From the NCBI RefSeq assembly GCF_038024105.1, contig NZ_CP150661.1, forward strand, positions 2,809,001-2,873,000: a stretch of DNA of 64,000 bases, given 5' to 3'. The position numbers and the translations under genes were made by a program. Positions 42,978 through 52,416 of this stretch are shown here, one piece after another; the stretch's first letter is position 1; each line of letters begins with the position of its first letter. Under the pieces are notes generated by a model, which was not told the origin of the DNA, did not search any database, and worked only from the letters and a program-made list of their open reading frames with translations. Origin of the DNA: Polaribacter butkevichii. Lineage in GTDB: Bacteria; Bacteroidota; Bacteroidia; Flavobacteriales; Flavobacteriaceae.

Positions 42978-43334
42978 ATGGGAATAATACAAGTAAACAA
43001 TATAAAACTCTATGCTTTTCATGGATGTTTAGACGAAGAAGCAAAAATAGGATCTGAATACAGTGTAGATGTAGAAATTAAAGCCAATTTAAAAAAATCA
43101 TCTAAAACAGATGAATTGGCAGATACGGTAGATTATGTACACTTAAATCGTATTGTAAAAGAAGAAATGGCAATTCGTTCTAAGTTGTTAGAAGAGGTGG
43201 CACAGAGAATATTAGATAGAATTTTTAAAGAAATTTTAATGGTAAAAAAAGCCAAAGTTTCTGTGGCAAAAATCAATCCACCTATCGGCGGAAATGTAGA
43301 AGAAGTGGTAATTATTCTTACAAAAAAGCGATAA
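42978..43334 (+). CDS. folB: Dihydroneopterin aldolase
   Basis: 118 residues, usual length. It cleaves 7,8-dihydroneopterin in folate synthesis. Signatures: KLYAFHGCLDEEAKIG near residues 10-25 (catalytic region with the Glu), DTVDYVHLNRIV near 48-58, LLEEVAQRILDRI, and KINPPIGGNVEEV near the end. Cytoplasmic, alone behind its own promoter and 97 bp before tRNA-Cys. Confidence 0.94.
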   Translation: MGIIQVNNIKLYAFHGCLDEEAKIGSEYSVDVEIKANLKKSSKTDELADTVDYVHLNRIVKEEMAIRSKLLEEVAQRILDRIFKEILMVKKAKVSVAKINPPIGGNVEEVVIILTKKR

Positions 43335-43430
43335 AGTAAAAAAACACTTGCAATCCTTGTAAATTTGCTTAAATTTGCAATCCTTAAAAACATATTTATA
43401 AATTTTTGTAAATTAGTTTTAAGATAAAAA

Positions 43431-43501
43431 GGTGTCTTGGCCGAGTGGCTAGGCAATGGTTTGCAAAACCATGTACAGCGGTTCGAATCCGCTAGACACC
43501 T
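43431..43501 (+). tRNA. tRNA-Cys (anticodon GCA)
   Basis: 71 bases folding to a full cloverleaf. Acceptor GGTGTCT/AGACACC, D-stem GCC/GGC, anticodon stem ATGGT/ACCAT with loop TTGCAAA (GCA at 43463-43465), variable GTAC, and T-arm AGCGG TTCGAAT CCGCT. Discriminator T at 43501. CCA is not encoded. Two TAAATTTG boxes at 43360 and 43370 lie about 55 bp upstream. Confidence 0.97.
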
Positions 43502-43502
43502 C

Positions 43503-43538
43503 AAAAACCCCAGTCTTTAAGATTGGGGTTTTTTTTAT
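43503..43538 (+). terminator. Rho-independent terminator after tRNA-Cys
   Basis: AAAAACCCCAGTCTT pairs with AAGATTGGGGTTTTT, followed by more T residues. Confidence 0.9.
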
Positions 43539-43605
43539 TTTATACGAATACTAAATAAACAGTAGCGAATACTAAATGGTTACCCTTAAGTTAAAAAGGA
43601 ACCCT

Positions 43606-43613
43606 TACTTTTG
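43606..43613 (+). promoter_or_regulatory. Bacteroidetes -7 box TACTTTTG upstream of the A2M gene
   Basis: Exact TAnnTTTG, 25 bases before the ATG at 43639. Confidence 0.55.
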
Positions 43614-43638
43614 ATAAGTGTTTACAAATACAATTATT

Positions 43639-46600
43639 ATGAAACTTAAAAATCTACTTTTAACAATCTCAATTTTGCTATTAATTTTCTCTTGTAAAAA
43701 AGAAGAAATGAAAACCGATAATATCTTTAAATTTAAAGAATATATTAGTTATACTACCTCAGGAGTAGTTTCTGTGGCTAATAATATTGAAATTAACCTA
43801 GCTAAAGAAGTAGCCGGTTGGGAAGCAAATAAAGAAATTTCATCAGAAATAATTGTTATAAAACCATTTGTAAACGGAAAAATTAAAACGGTAAATAAGC
43901 ATGCTTTTATTTTTATTCCGGATGAGGTTTTAGATGCAGATACAGAATATAGTGTAACGGTAAAGTTAAAAGAGATTTATAAAAATACACCTCAGGGATT
44001 TAACGATTACACGTTTCAGTTTAAAACAATTACACCTAATTTTAATATTCAAACGAATAACTTACAGTCGTATTCTAAAGAATATCAATATATAGAAGGT
44101 GTTGTAAAATCTGCAGATGTAATTTCTCTAGAAAATGCAAAAAAACTTTTAAATGCTTCTCAAAACAGCGATTCAAAAAATATAATTTGGAATGAATCGT
44201 ATGAGAAAGGAAAAATATTTGAATTTAAGATTGATAGTATCAAACGTTTTGTAGACGATTCTCAATTAGAAATTTCTTGGGATGGTAAAGCAATTAACGC
44301 AACATCAAAAGGAAAAAATAAAATTTTAATTCCGGGTAAAAACAATTTTAAAGTACTAAGCTTAAAAGTTAATAATAGTACAGAGCAATACATTTCTATC
44401 AACTTTTCTGATCGCTTAAAAAAACAACAAAATTTTGATGGTTTGGTTGCTATTCAAAATGAAAAAAAACCTCGTTTTATCGTTAACGGAAATGAGTTAA
44501 AAGTATTTTCTGATAATAAATTTGAAGGAAATATTTTGGTTTCCGTTTTTGAAGGAATTAGAAATTCAGATGATTTTAAGCTCAAAAAACTTTTTAAAGA
44601 AACCATTACTTTCGAGCAAAAAAAACCACAAATTAGAGCCATAAGTAGCGGAACAATTTTACCAAACTCTAAAGATTTAAAATTCAATTTCGAGGCCATT
44701 AACGTAAAAGAAGTAGATGTTAGAGTTATTAAAATATATGAAGATAATGTATTGCAGTTTTTGCAAGAAAATAACATCAATAGTAATAATGAGTATCAAA
44801 TTAAAAGAGTTGGTAGAAGAGTTGCAAAACAAACCATTACTTTAATTGATAGTAAAAAGAACAATACACAAAAATGGAAAGCATACAGTGTAGATCTGTC
44901 TAAAATGTTTGAGGCAGAACCTGGAGCAATTTACAGGGTAGAGTTGAGTTATAGTAAAAATCAGGTGTTTTATACGTGTTCAGAAAATAAAACTTCCAAT
45001 ACAAATTTAGAGGAATTTGATGACAATGACTTTGATGATTTAAGTATTGTTGAAGACGCAAATGCAAGAGAAGAGTTATATTGGGATAATAAATTATACG
45101 ATTATAAAGACCGTGATTATGATTGGAGAGAAAGAGACAATCCTTGTTCAGATTCTTATTATCGCTATAAAGAAGTAACTCAGAATTTACTGGCTTCTAA
45201 TTTAGGTATCATTGCAAAAAAAGGGACAGACAACTCTTATTTCTTTGCGATCACTAATATTTTAACGACAAAACCAGAAACAGGTGCTACCATAAAATTA
45301 TATAATTTTCAGCAACAAGAAATTCTTTCTACTAAAACAGATTCAGAAGGATTTGCAAATGTAGAAACCGCTAAAAATGCTTCTTTTGCAGTAGTTTCTA
45401 AAGGAAATAACAAAGGCTATATTAGATTGTTAGACGGAAATTCTTTGTCTTTAAGCAAGTTTGATGTTGCGGGAAGTAAAACCCAAAAAGGATTAAAAGG
45501 ATATTTGTATGGAGAACGTGGCGTTTGGCGTCCTGGAGATAATGTGCACTTAACTTTTATGCTAAATGATGCCGATAATAAGTTGCCAAAAAATCATCCT
45601 GTAAAATTAGAAGTAACAGATCCGAGTGGTAAATTGGTGTATAAAAAAGTAACATCAGAGAATTTAAATAATTTTTACAAGTTTACATTTTCTACAGTAC
45701 AAGAAGCAAAAACAGGAAACTACAATGCAGAAGTTTCTGTAGGTGGTGCCAAGTTTTACAAGAGTTTAAAAATTGAAACAGTTAAACCAAATCGTTTAAA
45801 AATTAAAGTAGATTTTAATGATGAGGTTTTATCTAACAACAAACCTATAAACGGAACTTTAGATGTAAAATGGTTGCATGGTACACCTGCAAAAAATCTA
45901 AAAGCAGAAATTAAAGCTAAGGTTTCTTCGGCTAATTATAGCTTTAAAGCCTATAAAGATTATGTTTTTACAGATCCGTCAAGAGATTTTTCATCCGAAG
46001 AAATAAATGTTTTCGAAGGAAAATTAGATGCAAACGGAATGGCAAAAATAAATAGTAAATTAAGTATTGGTAAAAATGCTCCGGGCATGTTAAATGTGCA
46101 GTTTTTGGTGAGGGCTTTTGAAAACGGAGGAGATTTTTCTATAGATGCTTTTACTAAAAAATATGCGCCTTTTGAGTTTTTTGTAGGGTTAAAATCGCCA
46201 AAAGGAAATAGATATGGTTCTTTCTTTACAGATGAAAATCAAACCTTTTCTGTGGTTTCTGTTGATGAAAAAGGAGTGCCAACTAAAAGAGATGAAATTG
46301 AGGTAGAAGTGTATCAAATTCAATGGCGTTGGTGGTGGAGTTCTTCAGATGATAATTTATCGAGATATACTTCTAGTTCTTATAATAAACCTTATAAAAC
46401 AATAAAAATTAGTACTGATTCTAAAGGAAAAGGGAGTTTTAATTTAAATATTTCAGAAAGAGATAGAGGTCGTTTTTTAATACGTGTTATTGATAAAAAA
46501 AGTGGTCATGCAACGGGTAGAACTGCGTATTTTTATAAGAATTGGTGGCAAAATGCTGGTTCTGGCGATAAAGAAGCTGCTAAAATGTTGGTTTTTTCTG

Positions 46601-49188
46601 CAGATAAAGAAAAGTATGCTGTTGGTGAAACTGCAAAAATTACATTTCCTTCAGGAAGTAAAGGGCATGCATTAATCAGTATAGAAAATGGTACAAAAGT
46701 TTTAGAAACTAAATGGGTAGCAACCCAAAAAGGAACAACTTCTGTAGAAATTCCTATCAATAAAAATATGGCACCTAATGTGTTTGTAAACATTTCATTA
46801 TTGCAACCACATCATGTTTCAGAAAACGATTTACCATTAAGGTTGTTTGGTGTAATTCCGCTTTTGGTAGAAGATAAAAACACCAAATTAGAACCTCAGA
46901 TTTCTATGCCAGATGAGTTACAGCCAGAAAAAGAGTTTGTGGTAAAAGTTTCAGAAAAAAACAACAAAACCATGACCTATACTTTGGCGGTTGTAGAAGA
47001 AGGTTTGTTAGATTTAACACGATTTAAAACTCCAAATGCATTTGATGTTTTTTATGCAAGAGAAGCTTTAGGTGTAAAAACTTGGGATATTTTTGATGAT
47101 GTAATTGGTGCGTATTCGGGCAGCGTAGATCAAGTTTTTGCCATTGGTGGAGATGGAAGTGCTGCAAAAGGGAAAAATAGAAAAGCCAATAGATTTAAAC
47201 CGGTTGTAAAGTATTTAGGTCCGTTTTATTTAGGAAAAGGAAAAACAGCTTCGCATAAAATTACCTTACCAAATTATATTGGTTCTGTAAGAACAATGGT
47301 GGTTGCTGGTGATGTAAATAAGGAAGCTTTTGGAAATGCAGAAAAAGCGGTGCCTGTTAAAAAACCTTTAATGGTATTGGCTACGTTGCCAAGAAAATTA
47401 TCACCAAAAGAAAAAGTTACCTTGCCAATTACCATTTTTGCAATGGATAAAAAAGTGAAAAATGTAACGATTCAGGTAAAAACGTCTAACGGAATTTCGG
47501 TTATTGGCAATAAAACGCAAAACATCAATTTTGAGAAACCAGATGAAAAAATGGTGTATTTTGAATTGGATGTTTTAAAAGCAAACGGCATAAATACGGT
47601 AGAAATTATTGCATCAGGAAACGGAGAAAAAGCTACTTATAAAGTGGAATTAGATGTTGTAAATCCAAACCCAACTACCTCTAAATTGGTAGAGGCAACT
47701 ATAGTAGGGAAACAAACCCAAACCATTAACTTTAGTACATTTGGTGTAGCAGGTTCAAATACCGCTACGTTAGAGTTGTCTACAATTCCGCCAATTAATT
47801 TTTCTGGTAGATTGGCGTATTTAATTCAGTATCCACATGGTTGTGTAGAGCAAACTACGTCGAGTGTTTTTCCTCAATTATTTCTGAATGATATTTTCGA
47901 CTTAACGTCGGATAAAAAACGTGAAATTCAGGAAAATATAGAAAACGGAATTAAACGATTAGGAAACTTTCAGCAAGCAAATGGAGGCTTGAGTTATTGG
48001 CTTGGAGAAAATTATGTAAATGACTGGGGTACAACATATGCAGGTCATTTTATGTTAGAAGCAGCCAAAAAAGGATTTGTTTTACCATTAACTTTTAAAA
48101 GTAATTTTATAAGATATCAGAAAAATGCTGCAAGAAACTGGAGACCGAATTATAGTCATAATTACACAGATTTAGCGCAAGCTTACAGATTGTATACATT
48201 GGCATTGGCTGGTAGTCCAGACTTATCTGCAATGAACAGAATGCGCGAGTTTAAACAAATTTCTAACGAAGCAAAATGGCGATTGGCTGCAGCTTATGCT
48301 TTGGCAGGTCAGAAAGAAGCAAGTAAAGAAATTATGAGTAGTGCAAACATTAATTTTACATCTTCTAAATACAATTATTACTCTTATGGCTCTGTAGATA
48401 GAAACCGAGCAATGGCTTTAGAAACCATGCTAATTACCGATCATAAAGACGTTAAAAGTGTGGCAAAATCTATAGCCAAAGAGTTGTCTAGTAAAAGATG
48501 GATGAGCACACAATCTACCGCGTATAGTTTGTTGGCAATTGGTAAAATGGTTGTTAAAAACGGAGGAAAAGCCATGAATTTGAAGTATACCAATAATGGA
48601 AAAACAGTGGCTATTAAAACGCAAAGTTCTATGGTGCAACGAACTTTAGATGTAAAAAGCGGTACAAATGCTATCAACATAAAAAATGATGATAATAATA
48701 TTGTTTTTGCAAGAATTATCAATTTGGGTCAATTGCCTTTGGGCGATGAAATTACAGAAGCTAGAGGTTTAAGTGTTGCTGTTCAGTATAAAGATATACA
48801 AGGGAAGGCTATTGATATAAAAAACTTAAAACAAGGTCAGGATTTTGTAGCAAAAATTACGGTCAGTAATCCTAAAAACGAAACGGTTAATGATATTGCG
48901 TTAACACAAATTTTCCCGTCTGGATGGGAAATTGTAAACACCCGTTTTACAGATTTTGGATCCACTACAAAAAGTGAAGCTCGTTATACAGATATTAGAG
49001 ATGATAGGGTTAATTTTTACTTCGATTTGAAGCATCAATCTAAAAAATCAGAAACAAAAACGTTTTCAGTTTTATTAAATGCAGCCTATTTAGGGACTTA
49101 TTATTTACCGGGAATTCAGGTAGAAGCTATGTATGATAATGATTATATGGTGAGAACTAAAGGGAGTTGGATTGAAGTTATTAAGTAG
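43639..49188 (+). CDS. Bacterial alpha-2-macroglobulin (protease-trapping lipoprotein)
   Basis: 1849 residues from ATG 43639, which gives a lipoprotein signal (MKLKNLLLTISILLLIFSC). A GTG 21 bp upstream is in frame but adds residues before the signal. Macroglobulin domains run through the N-terminal two thirds; GVWRPGDNVHLTFML near 630 is a family signature. The thioester motif CVEQ is at residues 1402-1405 (HGCVEQT), so it should covalently trap attacking proteases. The alpha-solenoid thioester domain follows. Periplasmic-face or surface anchoring. pbpC downstream matches the known A2M/PBP1C pairing (E. coli yfhM-pbpC). Confidence 0.93.
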   Translation: MKLKNLLLTISILLLIFSCKKEEMKTDNIFKFKEYISYTTSGVVSVANNIEINLAKEVAGWEANKEISSEIIVIKPFVNGKIKTVNKHAFIFIPDEVLDADTEYSVTVKLKEIYKNTPQGFNDYTFQFKTITPNFNIQTNNLQSYSKEYQYIEGVVKSADVISLENAKKLLNASQNSDSKNIIWNESYEKGKIFEFKIDSIKRFVDDSQLEISWDGKAINATSKGKNKILIPGKNNFKVLSLKVNNSTEQYISINFSDRLKKQQNFDGLVAIQNEKKPRFIVNGNELKVFSDNKFEGNILVSVFEGIRNSDDFKLKKLFKETITFEQKKPQIRAISSGTILPNSKDLKFNFEAINVKEVDVRVIKIYEDNVLQFLQENNINSNNEYQIKRVGRRVAKQTITLIDSKKNNTQKWKAYSVDLSKMFEAEPGAIYRVELSYSKNQVFYTCSENKTSNTNLEEFDDNDFDDLSIVEDANAREELYWDNKLYDYKDRDYDWRERDNPCSDSYYRYKEVTQNLLASNLGIIAKKGTDNSYFFAITNILTTKPETGATIKLYNFQQQEILSTKTDSEGFANVETAKNASFAVVSKGNNKGYIRLLDGNSLSLSKFDVAGSKTQKGLKGYLYGERGVWRPGDNVHLTFMLNDADNKLPKNHPVKLEVTDPSGKLVYKKVTSENLNNFYKFTFSTVQEAKTGNYNAEVSVGGAKFYKSLKIETVKPNRLKIKVDFNDEVLSNNKPINGTLDVKWLHGTPAKNLKAEIKAKVSSANYSFKAYKDYVFTDPSRDFSSEEINVFEGKLDANGMAKINSKLSIGKNAPGMLNVQFLVRAFENGGDFSIDAFTKKYAPFEFFVGLKSPKGNRYGSFFTDENQTFSVVSVDEKGVPTKRDEIEVEVYQIQWRWWWSSSDDNLSRYTSSSYNKPYKTIKISTDSKGKGSFNLNISERDRGRFLIRVIDKKSGHATGRTAYFYKNWWQNAGSGDKEAAKMLVFSADKEKYAVGETAKITFPSGSKGHALISIENGTKVLETKWVATQKGTTSVEIPINKNMAPNVFVNISLLQPHHVSENDLPLRLFGVIPLLVEDKNTKLEPQISMPDELQPEKEFVVKVSEKNNKTMTYTLAVVEEGLLDLTRFKTPNAFDVFYAREALGVKTWDIFDDVIGAYSGSVDQVFAIGGDGSAAKGKNRKANRFKPVVKYLGPFYLGKGKTASHKITLPNYIGSVRTMVVAGDVNKEAFGNAEKAVPVKKPLMVLATLPRKLSPKEKVTLPITIFAMDKKVKNVTIQVKTSNGISVIGNKTQNINFEKPDEKMVYFELDVLKANGINTVEIIASGNGEKATYKVELDVVNPNPTTSKLVEATIVGKQTQTINFSTFGVAGSNTATLELSTIPPINFSGRLAYLIQYPHGCVEQTTSSVFPQLFLNDIFDLTSDKKREIQENIENGIKRLGNFQQANGGLSYWLGENYVNDWGTTYAGHFMLEAAKKGFVLPLTFKSNFIRYQKNAARNWRPNYSHNYTDLAQAYRLYTLALAGSPDLSAMNRMREFKQISNEAKWRLAAAYALAGQKEASKEIMSSANINFTSSKYNYYSYGSVDRNRAMALETMLITDHKDVKSVAKSIAKELSSKRWMSTQSTAYSLLAIGKMVVKNGGKAMNLKYTNNGKTVAIKTQSSMVQRTLDVKSGTNAINIKNDDNNIVFARIINLGQLPLGDEITEARGLSVAVQYKDIQGKAIDIKNLKQGQDFVAKITVSNPKNETVNDIALTQIFPSGWEIVNTRFTDFGSTTKSEARYTDIRDDRVNFYFDLKHQSKKSETKTFSVLLNAAYLGTYYLPGIQVEAMYDNDYMVRTKGSWIEVIK

Positions 49189-49194
49189 AGAAAT

Positions 49195-49570
49195 GTCATT
49201 GCGAGGAACGAAGCAATCTTTTGATAAAAATTACAGATTGCTTCGTAAACTCGCAATGACAGATAAAAGTAGAATTGTTATTCCAATTGACGTAGGAAGA
49301 GGAATCTCATCATGAATATTTTGTTTGTGAGATTTCTCAATCGCTGAAAAGGCTCATTTTGAAATGACAATTGTACAGGGAATGGAAGTGTGATTGTCGT
49401 TACGAGGAGCAAAGCAATCTTTCGATAAAAATTACAGATTGCTTTGTAAACTCGCAATGACAGATAAAAGTAGAATTGTTATTCCAATTGACGTAGGAAG
49501 AGGAATCTCATCATGAATATTTTGTTTGTGAGATTTCTCAATCGCTAAAAAAGCTCATTTCGAAATGACA
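49195..49570. repeat. Tandemly duplicated ~200-bp unit of two hairpin repeats
   Basis: Each unit has GTCATTGCGAGGAACGAAGC folded to CTTCGTAAACTCGCAATGAC, then TGTTATTCCAATTGACGTAG...GAGGAATCTCAT folded to ATGAGATTTCTCAATCGC-type sequence ending GAAATGACA. Units start at 49195 and 49396 (period 201 bp) and are nearly identical. The array starts 6 bp after the A2M stop and fills the 415-bp gap to pbpC. No ORF and no -7 box seen within. Confidence 0.85.
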
Positions 49571-49603
49571 ATTAAACCTTAAAAGAAATTAATACATCAA
49601 AAA

Positions 49604-51952
49604 TTGAAAATAACAAACTACATAAAACGCCATAAAAAGAAAACAATTCTAGTGGTTGTTTTGCTGATTTTCTATGTGCTTTGTTTGCCCAATAGATTAT
49701 TTACAAAGCCAACATCAACTGTAATTACAAGTAACAAAAACGAGTTGTTGGGTGCGTTAATAGCAAAAGATGGTCAATGGCGTTTTCCGCATAACGATTC
49801 GGTTCCGCAGAAATTTAAAACCTGTTTAATTCAGTTTGAAGATGAACATTTTTATGAACATCCAGGGTTTAATCCGGTTTCTATTTTGAAAGCATTAAAA
49901 CAAAATTTACAAGCCGGAAGTGTAAAACGAGGCGGAAGTACCATTACGCAACAAGTAATTCGGTTAAGTAGAGATAATAGACCTAGAACTTATTTAGAAA
50001 AAGTAAAAGAATTAATTTTGGCAACGCGTTTAGAGTTTAGGGCGTCTAAAGAAAAAATTATAACCTATTGGAGTTCTAATGCGCCTTTTGGTGGAAATGT
50101 TGTAGGTTTAGATGCTGCTTCTTGGCGTTACTTTAATAGAAAAGCTACAGATTTATCTTGGGCAGAATCGGCAACTTTAGCTGTTTTACCCAATGCGCCA
50201 AACTTGATTTATCCAGGGAAAAATCAACATAAATTATTGGTAAAAAGAAATCGATTGTTAAAAAAGTTACGCTCTAAAAAAATAATAGATTCATTAACAT
50301 ACGAATTATCCGTTTTAGAAGAATTACCACAAAAGCCATTTCCGCTTCCTCAAATTACATCGCATTTATTGCAGAAAATCAATAAAAATAATAATGGAAA
50401 ATTTGTAAAAACTACGATTGATAAAAAGTTGCAAATTCAAACAAATTTAATTGTAAATAATCATTATAAAAAACTGAAAAACAATGAGATATTTAATATT
50501 TCTGTTTTGGTTTTAGATATAAAAAATAGGAAGGTTTTAACCTATGTTGGCAATTCTGAAACAACGCAAAAAAATCAAAAATTTGTAGACGTTATAGATA
50601 AGCCTAGAAGTACAGGAAGTATTTTAAAACCATTTTTGTACGCAGCCATGTTAGATAGTGGAGATTTGTTGCCAAATATGTTAATTGCAGATGTACCAAC
50701 AAATTTTGGAAGTTATCATCCAGAAAACTTCGACAAAAAATATGCGGGTGCTGTTTCTGCAAAATTAGCATTGTCTAAATCTTTAAATGTACCAACGGTA
50801 AGAATGTTGCAAAGTTTTGGGTTAGAAAAATTTCATCATTATTTGCAAAAATTAAAGTTAAAAGATTTAAAGAAAAATCCTAATTATTACGGGTTAACAT
50901 TGGCTTTGGGTGGCGCAGAGAGTAACTTGTGGGATTTGTGTAAAAGTTATGCGTCTATGGCATCTACGGTAAATCACTATTCAGAACATTCGAGCAGGTA
51001 TTTTAAAAATGAATTTTGTGAACCTACTTTTTATGCCGATAAAAAAATAGATTTCGGAGAAAAATCATCAGAAAAAATCATTTTTGATGCCGCTTCTATT
51101 TATTTAACTTTTGAGAGTTTGAAAGATGTAAATAGACCCAATGCAGATCAGAATTGGGAGTTTTTTAATTTGTCTAAACAAATTGCTTGGAAAACAGGTA
51201 CTAGTTTTGGTTTTAGAGATGCTTGGGCAATAGGAACAACCAAAGATTATGTAGTTGGAGTTTGGGTGGGTAATGCAGATGGAGAAGGAAGACCTGGTTT
51301 GGTTGGCGTGCAAGCAGCAGCACCTATTTTGTTTGATGTTTTTGATAAATTACCAAATTCAGAATGGTTTGAAAAACCTTTTGATGAAATGACAGAAATA
51401 GAAGTTTGTACTAAAAGTGGTTATAGGGCTACTGAAAATTGCGAAGAAAAAACTGTAGAATTTGTACAGAATTCGGGTTTAAAAACCAAACCTTGTCCAT
51501 ATCATGTATTGGTGAATGTGGATGTATCAGAAAATTATCAGGTAAATACTTCTTGTGAACGCTTAGAAAATATCAAGCAAAAAAAATGGTTTGTGTTGCC
51601 TCCATTAATGGAATACTATTACAAGGATAAAAATCCGTTTTACAAAACGTTACCAAAATTTAGAAATGATTGTTTAGGAGAACAAAAAAATGTGATGAAA
51701 TTTATGTATCCAACAGAAAAAAGCACCATTTTTTTGCCAAAGAACTTTGATGGAAAAAAGAATGAACTTGTTTTAAAAATAGCCCATGCAAATAAAGAGG
51801 CAGTATTGTATTGGTATGTAGATGATACGTATTTGGGAACCACAAAAGAAGTGCATGAATTTGGTGTGAATTTAGGGGTTGGAAGTTACTTTATTTCTGC
51901 TACAGATAATTTTGGAAACGAAATTCATCAACAAATAATAGTTAAGGAATAA
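49604..51952 (+). CDS. pbpC: Penicillin-binding protein 1C
   Basis: 782 residues from a TTG start (MKITNYIKRHKKKT). One membrane anchor at about 13-29. Glycosyltransferase family 51 domain with FEDEHFYEHPGFNP and GGSTITQQVIRLSR; transpeptidase domain with Ser339-x-x-Lys342 (GSILKPF), SLN in LSKSLNVPT, and KTG in AWKTGTSFG. A C-terminal BiPBP domain (PTEKSTIFLPKNFDGK) ends the protein. It polymerises and cross-links peptidoglycan. Functionally tied to the A2M gene upstream: repair of the wall together with trapping of hostile proteases. Confidence 0.94.
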   Translation: MKITNYIKRHKKKTILVVVLLIFYVLCLPNRLFTKPTSTVITSNKNELLGALIAKDGQWRFPHNDSVPQKFKTCLIQFEDEHFYEHPGFNPVSILKALKQNLQAGSVKRGGSTITQQVIRLSRDNRPRTYLEKVKELILATRLEFRASKEKIITYWSSNAPFGGNVVGLDAASWRYFNRKATDLSWAESATLAVLPNAPNLIYPGKNQHKLLVKRNRLLKKLRSKKIIDSLTYELSVLEELPQKPFPLPQITSHLLQKINKNNNGKFVKTTIDKKLQIQTNLIVNNHYKKLKNNEIFNISVLVLDIKNRKVLTYVGNSETTQKNQKFVDVIDKPRSTGSILKPFLYAAMLDSGDLLPNMLIADVPTNFGSYHPENFDKKYAGAVSAKLALSKSLNVPTVRMLQSFGLEKFHHYLQKLKLKDLKKNPNYYGLTLALGGAESNLWDLCKSYASMASTVNHYSEHSSRYFKNEFCEPTFYADKKIDFGEKSSEKIIFDAASIYLTFESLKDVNRPNADQNWEFFNLSKQIAWKTGTSFGFRDAWAIGTTKDYVVGVWVGNADGEGRPGLVGVQAAAPILFDVFDKLPNSEWFEKPFDEMTEIEVCTKSGYRATENCEEKTVEFVQNSGLKTKPCPYHVLVNVDVSENYQVNTSCERLENIKQKKWFVLPPLMEYYYKDKNPFYKTLPKFRNDCLGEQKNVMKFMYPTEKSTIFLPKNFDGKKNELVLKIAHANKEAVLYWYVDDTYLGTTKEVHEFGVNLGVGSYFISATDNFGNEIHQQIIVKE

Positions 51953-52035
51953 TTTATTAAAAGAGGGTAAGTTGCATGTTATCGAAACTTAGGCGCAGTT
52001 TATCGAATAGAAACTTTTAAAAAGCGGTTGAAGCC

Positions 52036-52043
52036 TATTTTTG
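52036..52043 (+). promoter_or_regulatory. Bacteroidetes -7 box TATTTTTG
   Basis: Exact TAnnTTTG, 29 bases before the ATG at 52073. It supports that start over the in-frame TTG at 52028. Confidence 0.5.
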
Positions 52044-52072
52044 TTGCTCAAGTAATAAAAATACAATTGATT

Positions 52073-52243
52073 ATGTTTTTACAAGTTTTATCTTCAAATA
52101 ATGTAGCAGCAGTAGAATCTGTTTTCGAAAATCAATTGTTATTTGTAATTCTAGGTTTAACTCTTTTAGTTTTTTTAATTTTAAGAGTTGCTAAATTTTT
52201 ATGTAATTTGAGTTTTAACAGGGCAAGTAATAAGCAAGGTTAA
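52073..52243 (+). CDS. Hypothetical 56-residue single-span membrane protein
   Basis: MFLQVLSSNNVAAVESVFEN is followed by one strong hydrophobic span (LLFVILGLTLLVFLILRV) and a short basic tail. No family recognised. ATG 52073 is chosen because a -7 box lies just upstream. It stands between pbpC and a metallo-hydrolase and could be a small inner-membrane protein. Composition is protein-like, but its reality depends on conservation. Confidence 0.5.
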   Translation: MFLQVLSSNNVAAVESVFENQLLFVILGLTLLVFLILRVAKFLCNLSFNRASNKQG

Positions 52244-52416
52244 CATTCATAAAATATTTTAGGTTTTATAGGTAACCTTTAGATTTTTCTTAACAAAAAC
52301 TTATATAATTTTCTACATCTTTGTTCTCTTGTACTTTTATGAAGTATTGTGAATATATTAAGTCTTAATTGATTATTTTTATAGTCGATTTTTTTTATGA
52401 TTTTAATCTACACAGA

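Noticed and set aside
43360..43377. Two TAAATTTG boxes as the tRNA-Cys promoter
   Set aside because: They match the -7 consensus but lie about 55 bp upstream of the tRNA and in a repeated TTGCAATCCTT context, so assignment is too uncertain to list as a feature.
49195..49570. CRISPR-like array
   Set aside because: Only two long units, both internally palindromic, no short direct repeats with unique spacers, and no cas genes.
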